Positions 56,170-64,000 of a stretch of DNA of 64,000 nt are shown piece by piece. A program made the position numbers and the translations under genes. Source of the DNA: Hermetia illucens. Taxonomy: Eukaryota; Arthropoda; Insecta; Diptera; Stratiomyidae. The notes beneath the pieces are model-generated. The model was not told the origin of the DNA. It saw nothing but the letters and a program-made list of their open reading frames with translations, and did not search any database. The first letter of the stretch is position 1; every line of letters starts with the position of its first letter. The stretch is from the NCBI RefSeq assembly GCF_905115235.1, contig NC_051854.1:25203590-25267589 (forward strand), given 5' to 3'.

Positions 56170-57700
56170 GAAACTAGTGAACAAAGGTTGATGAGTGTGC
56201 AATCAGCGAAAGCAACAATATTACGCCACATTGCGGACAACAGGTTAAGTACTAACCGTACCACTCTTATTCATCGTTCGGCTGAAGTCTCCGCTGAAGT
56301 TCGAGACGAATCCCAAAGAGCAGATGTGGAATTTTCGGAAATGCTGATATATCGCTATTACAACTGCAGGCAAGAATCACTAGGCTAACTCAAATCAGCA
56401 TTGGCAATGTCAACAGGTGGGTAACAAATAAAATGTAGAGGGTTTCCGGAAACTATGTCATCCCTAGTGAAATACCCATAGTTGGAATTGCCGACACACT
56501 AAACCAAAAACTTTCTGTCCTATACAATCGGTTGGAACGGTATGCAAGCCACTGCAGACATGTGCAGAATGCAACGTAGGCGAGGTGGTTCAACAAAGCG
56601 TCCAGATGTGTACCATCTACCATTGTCGAAAACGGAAGCAACAGAATCTTGGTGTAGCCTGTGGGGATTACTCGCTGCTAATCCCTAAAAAGGACACGAT
56701 ATAAAACCCAGCAGACACAAGACCGATTACTTCCTTACCAAACCTCTATAAATTCATAACGTCCGTTATTAGTAAAAGAGTCAATGTGCGCCTCGAGACC
56801 GCAACAATATTCTGTCAGACGAGCAGAAAAACTACCAAGCGGGATCAAGAGGTTGTAAAGAGAAACTCATTATCGACTCGGCAGTTGCAGGACAGGGAAC
56901 TAGACGCCAAAGCAATCTGCTCATTTCTATTCCCGTATACGGAGAGGCATTTTCCAAGGAGACTAATTGAGTCCTCTTTGGTTTTGTATGGCGCTGAACC
57001 CCATTTCATAAGTACTTAATGATGCTAGAGGACATAGTTTTGCAATTGAACACAGCCAAGGCACATCAAATTGTATGTCAGCACCATCTTAAGTCTATTG
57101 CGTATATTAGACAGTCGGATGGGAATTAGTCTAGAAAAAATCCAAGCCACCTGCAAAGTCTTGTCTTTGGAAGCCATTTGTCGGACAGATGGCTGTGCGC
57201 TGAGGAGCTCTTTGCTGAGATGGAGGGGTTTGTGTGTACCATTCAGGAAGGCGTGGTCGCTATCCAGGCTCATAATGAAAGAGCGAGGGGAGAATATGTG
57301 GTTCGGTGTAAGATACTTTGTACCGACAAGTTTTAAATGATCGCCGTATTACACAAAACAAACTTGAAGTGCTGTTAGTTGACAAGATGGGTCATTCCGT
57401 ATATTATTGATACTGCTATACCTCATAATAGCAACATTGAACGAATATGCTTGAAGAAGAAGATGAACTATGAGCCACTGGCTCGGGAAATGAAAGAAAT
57501 TTGGCATCACGAGAGTGTGATTGTAGTTCCCGTAATATTGTCAGCTACAGGTATTGTACCTAAATGCTTTACCGCTTCTGTAGATGCCCTGGGATTCCCA
57601 CAGAGTCTAGTTCAAATCATGCAGACGTGCACCATTCTGCAAGCGTTCTTGATATTGTGGCGAGTCCTCGACGGATTTTCCTATTGATCTAGCATTGGCC
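56170..57700 (+). mobile_element. LINE of R2/R4-like type: reverse transcriptase start and nuclease-like C-terminus
   Basis: At 56675..57000 the frames read LIPKKDTI, TRPITSLPNLYKFITSVISK and RVNVRL, the PKK...RPITCLPTLYKLLTS box at the start of a LINE reverse transcriptase. KGCR-type text follows in pieces. The C-terminal frame 57379..57687 reads IIDTAIPHNSNIERIC, then LAREMKEIWHHESVIVVPVI and LSATGIVPK, preceded by LEVLLVDK. The order D, then EVLLVDK, then IIDTAIPHN resembles the PD-(D/E)XK-like C-terminal nuclease found in elements with a restriction-like nuclease. The catalytic core between is missing. Clade assignment is tentative. Confidence 0.6.
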
Positions 57701-57899
57701 ACCGCTTCTAAAGCCTAATTGCCCGGTATTTAGCGCTAGTATACAATAATCATGGATTGTTGGTGGGGTAGTCAGGGGCTTAAACTTCCTAATCTGTTGT
57801 ATGCTAATGGAAGTCATAGACCCCACTGCTGCATGATGGTCCGCACAGATCTCCATGCTAATTTAGTTAGCAACAAAGTGATGGCTGAACCATAACAGC
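57701..57899. other. Short spacer, no feature seen
   Basis: No motif recognised; probably untranslated sequence of the neighbouring LINEs. Confidence 0.4.
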
Positions 57900-60110
57900 C
57901 AAACTAACCATAAAAAGTCAGCAGGGAGATAAGGAGATTCTATGCTGTTTTGCATACTTCTCCGATGAGATAGAAGAAGTTCCCAATGGAACATTAACCA
58001 GAGCTAACCGACATGCTAAAATTAAAGGCATGTGATGCCAACGCTCACCATATATGCTGGAAAGGTTTCAACATCAACGTAAGAGGGCCGAGACTATTAC
58101 AGTATCTGGTAGAAATCGATCTGCAGATCTTCAATTTGAGTAATGTACACACTTTTTCAACGTGGTCAGGCGAGAGGTCATCGACATAACGGCGACATCT
58201 CCATACATTGCGGCTCTTGTCGGAGAGTGGAGAATATCAAAAGATCACACTCTCGGATCACAGGTCCATTGATTTCGTAATAGGCATGGACCCACCTCCA
58301 CCCAGTCCATTTCGGAATGCGCGAAAGACAGATTGGGCGACGTATTAAATAGAAGTAACGATCCCTGGTAGGCATATCAAATCCCTTGCTGGAAATAAGA
58401 AAACAAATTAGATGATCACAACCAGCATGAGAGAAGCTTTCGAATAAAGCTGTCCTTTCAAAACCTCAAAGAAGAATAAAACGCCATGGTTGAACAGGAT
58501 TTGGCAAAACAAAGGAGAACGACAGAGGTACTCTTCAATCGTGTTCTGGAGTCTGATTCAGCCGCTGGCACTGGCTGCAATCGGCACAAAGGGGCTCAGA
58601 AACCTCTAAAGAAGAGCATAAGCAAAGAAATTAACTCTCTTGTGCCTCAAGCTTAGTCTTCAAGCTGAAGTGAATTCTTGTCAAACAACTTTGCTAGAAG
58701 CTTGGTTATCTACGTTTACACAGAAAGTGATGAAGAAACGGCAAACCATTTGCTTGAAATGCACTTCCGAGGCAGCATCCAAAATCTCATCTTGAGGCAT
58801 GTAATCCCAGCTGGCGCCTCCCTCGGACTCAAGGTGAACGCTAGGAAAACTGGACTATTTATGTTCACCAGGAAAGTTAGGTGGCGCGGCACCTACCTTA
58901 TCAGGGGCGAAACCCAGCTGGTGCAAACAGTAAAAAATTAAGAATACAGCTGTGTCGAAGCACCATATCCACGAACAATATCAGATTGATCTGGTGTTGT
59001 AGGACGGCATAAGACCTGGGATTTTCACTACAATGGATTTGTGGCGCCGCAGGAATGTCGCGAATCCTGCCGCGCCACAGATTCATTACATGTAAACATC
59101 CATAACAAAACCCATTTTGATGTATGCATGCATTATCTTGAGGCCGAGACCAAACTTTGCTAACAGCAGGAAGCAGCTGGTACAGATTCAAAGGCTCGAT
59201 TGCCTAAGTATTACTGGAACAATGAGTACTACGCCCACCACGGCATTCGAAGTTATCCTAAATCATTCATTTGGAGATGAAACGACGCATATAGACTCGA
59301 TACCATAGACGCCGGGAAAGGCACCAACTACACGGTCATGCGTCCATCGGGAATTTACTTAACAAACATTAGGTGGCTCTGTTCCTTGCCATTAATTTGG
59401 ATTCCAGATTCGTCTTTGAAACGACATAATCTGTCGTAATCACCAAAAGAGAAGACTGGTCGATAAATGACCACGAATCTTTTGGGATTACAGGTCTAAT
59501 AATTTTCACCGGCGGATCGGGCGTAGGGGTGTTCTCGAGAAATCCGATTATGGAACTGACCCCACGGAAAAATTACGACCATATTTCAGGCGGAGATATA
59601 TGCCATTTCATTGTCAGTAGAAGAACGCTTGCGACAGAAATGACAGAGTCGAATATGTTCCAACAGTGGGACCAGTTGGTGTGGAGTTGCCACCAGTTGC
59701 TGCCGAAACTTGGTCAACTAAACGAAACATTTCTGATTCGCGAAGGGTATGGATCCACAATAATGGGCCAGAACCAGCATTTGGCATTCGACCATCCACT
59801 ATCAAGTCTACTCTGAAGGGTGAAATGGCTCGGGCACGCTAGAGCGGCATTTTTGTGGTCCCTTAAAAAGTGGAGCATGAAAACCCTAGCAGGGTTTTTA
59901 ACGGGACACTGCTCCATACACTACCATATGGGAAAAAATGAGGTGACATATGCAGCTAATGTGAGGAGGAGGAAAAGACGATCTTGTACTTCATATGAAA
60001 CTGCCCGTCTCCTCACATCTCAGACGAAGGTTTTCCTCAATGAAAAATCTGCCTCTGGAGAATGCTCCCAGATTCGCAAAAGCCTGCCACTGCCGGAGGC
60101 ATAGTACAAT
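57900..60110 (+). mobile_element. LOA/I-type LINE, endonuclease to C-terminus, decayed
   Basis: The endonuclease at 58020..58360 reads CDANAHHICWKGFNINVRGP, then MDPPPPSPFRNARKTDW, equivalent to DANAHH.QWGS.D.N.RGE and the following linker. Reverse transcriptase remnants at 58800..58920 have ASLGLKVNARKTGLFMFTRK. The thumb block at 59190..59290 has SITGTMSTTPTTAFEVILNH. C-terminal text at 59880..60105 has AGFLTGHCSIHYHMGKNEVT, the GLLTGHC...H zinc-binding end. The catalytic YADD box is gone, and frames shift several times. Confidence 0.75.
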
Positions 60111-60194
60111 AGGCAAGTGATGTTTTCCTGGCGTCTCAGAGCAAAAATGATCTCGAGCAAGCAGGATCGCTATCAGCAGCAGTGATCTGCCCAG

Positions 60195-60660
60195 AACTGA
60201 GCCATTTAAATATTTTGGGTCAATTTTGAAGCAATGTTGTCCGTCTTCTGCAGCTCCAAGTGTTGGCTGACTATAAAAGACAATAAACGGCGTCTTGTGG
60301 TAATGGAGACGAAGATATTGCGTTAGATTAGTGACGTAACACGTTTTGATCACATCCGAAATGAGGATTTCCGCGATCGATATGGGATTGGACCGATCGT
60401 GGAAAAATTGCGAGAGAGGCGTCTTCGATGGTATGGTCACGTAATTTGCGCTAACGAGAAATCACTTGTCAAGACTGGTCTGAACATCGAAGTCGACGGT
60501 AAGCAACAAAAAGGTCGGCCGAAACAACGGTATCTTGATACGCTAGATGATCATTTGAAGGCCTCTCGACTACATTCAGATCGGGCCTTTAATAAAATAA
60601 AATGGCGTACTATGAGCCGACCCCGCTTGTAAACGGGACAAAGGCTAAGGAAAAAGAAGA
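60195..60660 (+). mobile_element. RTE-type LINE 3' end
   Basis: The 77-codon frame 60399..60632 reads MEKLRERRLRWYGHVICANE, then GRPKQRYLDTLDDHLKA and FNKIKWRTMSRPRL. It is preceded by VTRFDHIRNEDFRDRYGIGP in another phase. This is the typical end of an RTE-type ORF2 (RLRWYGHV, then GRPK.RW.D). The 3' tail (gggacaaaggctaagg then aaaaagaagaag) matches the minus-strand scrap at 30428..30485. It ends about 310 bases before the SLC5-type promoter. Confidence 0.85.
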
Positions 60661-60974
60661 AGTACTATGGGCATGACAACGGCCTGGCCAGTTGAAAATT
60701 CAATTTTATCCATTTATTAGACAACTACTTCCCCAGAGGTGAAACTAAAATTCAGTTGAAAATCTAAGATCGTTAAAACCGAAGTAAGTTAACAATAAAA
60801 GAACATTTAAATACAGTTGTGATTGTAATAAAGAAAACAAGTTCCGTTATAAGGAAATAAAATATAAATTCGTGGCTTTTGTGTTTTTATTATTTACATT
60901 TATGAGAAATTCGTACTGACTTTTGTTACGTTCACCATTTATTTACTCCAAGTAATCAACCTTTTCACGAAACT
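60661..60974. other. AT-rich upstream region of the SLC5-type gene
   Basis: No transposon or frame is recognised; likely proximal regulatory DNA. Confidence 0.5.
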
Positions 60975-61011
60975 TATTTAAAGGGCCACAGACCTCAACA
61001 GCACTTTAGTT
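60975..61011 (+). promoter_or_regulatory. Probable core promoter of the SLC5-type gene
   Basis: TATTTAAA (60975..60982) lies 33 bases before the A of TTAGTT (61006..61011), which resembles the arthropod initiator TCAGTT. Transcription from there would leave a leader of only about 22 bases before the ATG at 61030, in context CAAACAATG-like (AAACAATGA). Confidence 0.55.
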
Positions 61012-61029
61012 ACCGGAAAATCTTAAACA

Positions 61030-61466
61030 ATGAACGATACAGTGATACAGAAAGCAATCGAACATGTCTCAACTTTGACATTCGGTCGAACGGATATGAT
61101 CGTGTTCATATTGCTTCTAATGCTATCGCTTGGGGTCGGGGTGTACTATGCTTGGTGCGGTAGAACTTCAGATACCACGGATGAGTATCTGCTGGCAGAG
61201 AGGAAACTCAAAGTCATCCCTGCAGCGGTATCCATCCTAGCAAGGTTGAGCCATCTAATTCGTGGAATAGTGTGACGGTGTGAAATTCAGAATGTTTTAC
61301 TTCCAGTAAGATATCAGCGACGACAGTAATGCTTCTTCCGGTCGAAATTTATACATCGGGGGTACAGTATGTTGTGACGGTGCTGGGGATGTTCATAGCG
61401 GTGTTAGTTATGGTTTATGTCGTGACCCCAGTTTATTATGCGTCAATCAATCGGAATTGCTATGAG
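61030..61466 (+). CDS. SLC5-type sodium/solute symporter, first two exons (partial)
   Basis: Exon 1 is 61030..61244 and exon 2 is 61307..61466. The 62-base intron begins GTTGAG and ends TTCCAG. The join is in phase 2 (AG plus T gives serine), and exon 2 ends at a phase-0 GTGAGT. Together they give 125 residues. TM1 is at about 25..42 (DMIVFILLLMLSLGVGVYYA), followed by the loop with DEYLLAERKLKVIP, the (S/D)EYLLGGR motif of the family, then SILASKISATTVMLLP and EIYTSGVQYVVTVLGMFI (TM2) and TM3 (AVLVMVYVVTPVYYASI). These are diagnostic for sodium-coupled monocarboxylate or multivitamin-like transporters of the plasma membrane. No further exon was found up to 64000, so the rest must lie beyond the window or after a long intron. 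The substrate cannot be read from this part. Confidence 0.87.
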
Positions 61467-61824
61467 GTGAGTGACTACAGAATCTGCTCGATAAAATGGT
61501 AAAGTAAGAATTGTGGTAAAATGTCCCTGAAAGGGAAATAATCCCAATCAAGCCAGGAGCCATCAAAAAGAGGCATTAAACGACAAACTAAATATCTCAT
61601 TGTCTTTAGGTCAGAAAAATGGCACATACATAGTAGGATTCCCCAATTCCAATTTAACATCATATGAGAGCTTGGCTTCCACTTTCGTACTTGGCTAATG
61701 GTTCGCTGCTGAAATCTTATTCTTCAGTCCGCGAAGGAATTTGTAAAAGAAAAAGTCAGGGAACATATGTAACGAGTGACACTATCAACAGATACATAGC
61801 AACCATCGCTTCAATGCTCTTCCA

Positions 61825-62020
61825 TTAATGTAGATAGGAGGAGTGCGATGGCCAGCCGGACTGACAATCTTGGTTTTCTAAGTATTTACCTTCAGTTCGA
61901 CTCTGTTCGCCTTCGTCTCTGAAGGACTCGGTGTGGAAGAATACAGCGTAGTCCTGGTGCTTTAAGAAAGATGTCATTGTCCATTGAAGCTTGTCAAGCC
62001 CACCAGACAAGATAGCATGA
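61825..62020 (-). mobile_element. LINE reverse transcriptase scrap within intron 2
   Basis: The minus-strand frame reads LKHQDYAVFFHTESFRD, equivalent to LKHLDYADDICLLS with the catalytic aspartates changed, then text like INTNKT. It is related to 46918..47060 and 52755..53042. It lies in the presumed intron after exon 2 of the SLC5-type gene. Confidence 0.55.
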
Positions 62021-62299
62021 AAAACGTCACCGATAACGAGAAGTATCGTTCACAGCCCCTGGACTTCGAAATCCCCGGAGATTTTATCTCGATACAGTAC
62101 GTGAAATTTTTTGCCGTCGTATATTGCCCTGATAATAGTCTCTCCAAAATTCCCTGCACTTATCGTGCTCAAGACAGCTACCCCTTTCCAGTGATTTTCT
62201 GGGTGAGTGGCTACAGCCCGTAACCGTAACTGACAGGCAGTGAGCAATGCTGGAGCAATTACCAATGCCAAGTTGCACCTGACCAAAAGTTCAATCTCT

Positions 62300-62560
62300 G
62301 TAGTATGGGAGCCGAGATGGCGTTCTAGAAACGAACTTTTTCGAAAATCCCCTTCCGGCTCGGTTGTTTGCGGTCAGCTACCTTGTGGATGTTTCGTGTT
62401 GACTGTGGTGAATTCCCCAAATTGAATTCAGGATGGAGTTGCACCTCCTTCCAACCGGATGCGAGTCTCGAAGACGACAGAGGTATTGGATAGGCCTCGC
62501 ATCTGGTAGTATGAATGTCAAGGGTGCACTTGACATAAACCAAGACTTCCACTTTGAGGG
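62300..62560 (+). repeat. Repeat family D, copy 2
   Basis: Shares ordered blocks with 39556..39885, including gaggtattggataggcctcg and ggatggagttgcacc. No domain is readable. It too would lie inside the intron of the SLC5-type gene. Confidence 0.55.
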
Positions 62561-64000
62561 AGCAGGGCGCTGATGGATATCTCTCCCCTCATTGTTAGAT
62601 CATTAAATGGACGATGATTTTAGGTCATTTGGTAGATAAGCACAAAAAATCCCGCCTATATGTCTCACCCGTATAGGCAGGCACTGATAAACCAGAAATA
62701 GGCTCGCCGTTTGTCCGCCTTTAGGGCAAGATTATGCGAGGCAACGCTAGTTATAGCAGATATGATTCCATGCAACTTGTGTGGAAAATCTATATGCTAG
62801 TGGAAAAACTGATTAGATTCTCAAGTTTGTTCTCACAACTGAGGATGGGAAGGAGAGTATGCGGCTCGAAATCTACAAATCGCTACTTAGTCGCGACACG
62901 ACGACGACAGACGAAAAACTTTGCTGCGTTGAGCAGGCGTACAACCGGCAAAAGGACAGTTGTGATCCGCAAAGTCTTCTGGCATATCAGCCGCTCCCGA
63001 ATACCGGCTGGAATTTGCGCCAACCACAGAACTTCTCCCGTTTTCATGGATTATGAAGTCGAGATCAATCAGGAGAAGCACCTTCTCAACGTTCCCGACA
63101 TCTTCGTACTTCCGTAGGTCTAGCAGTCCTATGGGAATGCAAACTGGAAACTTCAACACCACTTCGCGTAACTCACATGGCGAAAGGCTCAGGACTAGTG
63201 CATTTTACTGGTTTGATCTCATCTGTGAAAAGCCACCATAATGACCAAACCTCAGGGTCTAACCACATCGGCCCAGATGAGACCAATGGAAGGAAACTGA
63301 ATGACGGCAGGCGAATATGTGAATGGACTGTAGTTACTTCCGCAATTATAAAAATTCACACGCGTTTGGGTATAGTCGATTGTTTCCAATTTTATTTTAC
63401 CGTTTAATCATCGACAATTTTTGCGTTGATTTCGCGTGTATTTTGGGGGCCAAACACATGAATTCCCTGAAATGAGTTCTGAAAGATCGAAGTACCAACG
63501 ATCCTGTCCATATTCCTGAACTAAGCGGCACAGTAGGGTATAAACGCAAATTAACGGTCGCTCTAATGAAACTGCGTTTTGAAGCGGACGCATCGGAATT
63601 ACCAATAATCATGTTTTTTCAACGTCAGGTATAGCTCCACTCTTCCGGTCAATAACAATTGACTCGAGACACATGTCGATAATTATAACGCCCTGATAGG
63701 TGCGCTGCTTGCAATGCTTCCCTTATGAAAGGAACGGCTGGAAATAGGAAAGTTAGACTAGTTGGTTAGAAAATTTTCACATCAGTCCAGGTGGGATGCA
63801 AAGCTGTGTAATAAATGTAACTCGCAAGACTTGTCAAGTTGTTGCAATAGAAGCATAAGTTAATTGTGATATATAGATATATACTCAGGTTCCGGATAGC
63901 CTTGCTCTCTATTACTGTGAAAGGAAGAGTATTATCTGACCTGGCGCTTGAATGACAGTTTTGCATGTCAAGCACTAGTTTCTCAATTGAAAGTTCAACT
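62561..64000. other. Right end: presumed intron, no further exon recognised
   Basis: The frames at 62734..63117 (plus) and 63162..62887 (minus) overlap and show no known domain. I looked for the next SLC5 exon (expected to start with a Y-L-E-K-R-F-like motif) and did not find it. Confidence 0.45.

Noticed and set aside
62887-63162. Possible third exon of the SLC5-type gene or an antisense gene
   Set aside because: The text has no SLC5 motif on the plus strand and no recognised domain on the minus strand.

Overview
This window looks like euchromatic but very repeat-rich DNA of an insect, most likely a dipteran with a large genome. The grounds are the mix of transposon families (R1-, LOA/I-like, Jockey-, RTE- and Penelope-type retroelements, a Ty3/gypsy fossil and a tRNA-derived SINE), a TCAGT-type initiator, a 62-base intron, and a glycine-rich secreted structural protein of cuticle or eggshell type. 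The species cannot be named from the sequence.

Only five host genes can be supported. Three identical tRNA-Ala(AGC) genes lie on the minus strand at 3896..3968, 10079..10151 and 10966..11038, each with its own oligo-T terminator. A two-exon gene at 34074..35316 (+) encodes a 191-residue secreted glycine-rich protein. The first two coding exons (61030..61466, +) of an SLC5-type sodium/solute symporter sit near the right end. No further exon of that gene is seen before the window ends.

Almost everything else is a graveyard of retroelements. Region by region: 1..4.6 kb holds a repeat remnant (family A) and one tRNA. 4.6..9.3 kb holds R1-type LINE copies in both orientations and an RTE 3' end. 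10..11 kb holds two tRNAs. 12.1..15.8 kb holds a Jockey-type LINE followed by a Ty3/gypsy fossil. 16.4..20.7 kb holds family A again, a LINE 3' end, a decayed Penelope-like element, and an RTE scrap fused to a minus-strand LOA-type LINE. 21..32.4 kb holds a run of plus-strand LINEs. 36..44.6 kb holds RNase H, RTE, R1 and other LINE pieces, a SINE, and a Penelope-like element with a clean 273-codon frame. 47..50.3 kb holds another R1-type copy. 52..56 kb holds an unclassified repeat (family C) and a minus-strand LINE. 56..60.7 kb holds further plus-strand LINEs up to the SLC5 promoter.

No operon, CRISPR array, defence locus or other clearly new multi-gene system was found. The most interesting signal is a hammerhead-ribozyme-like structure 3' of both Penelope-like copies. 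Stem II is fully paired in each copy but has a different sequence, which is covariation. The cores are intact at 44099..44127 and altered at 18462..18490.
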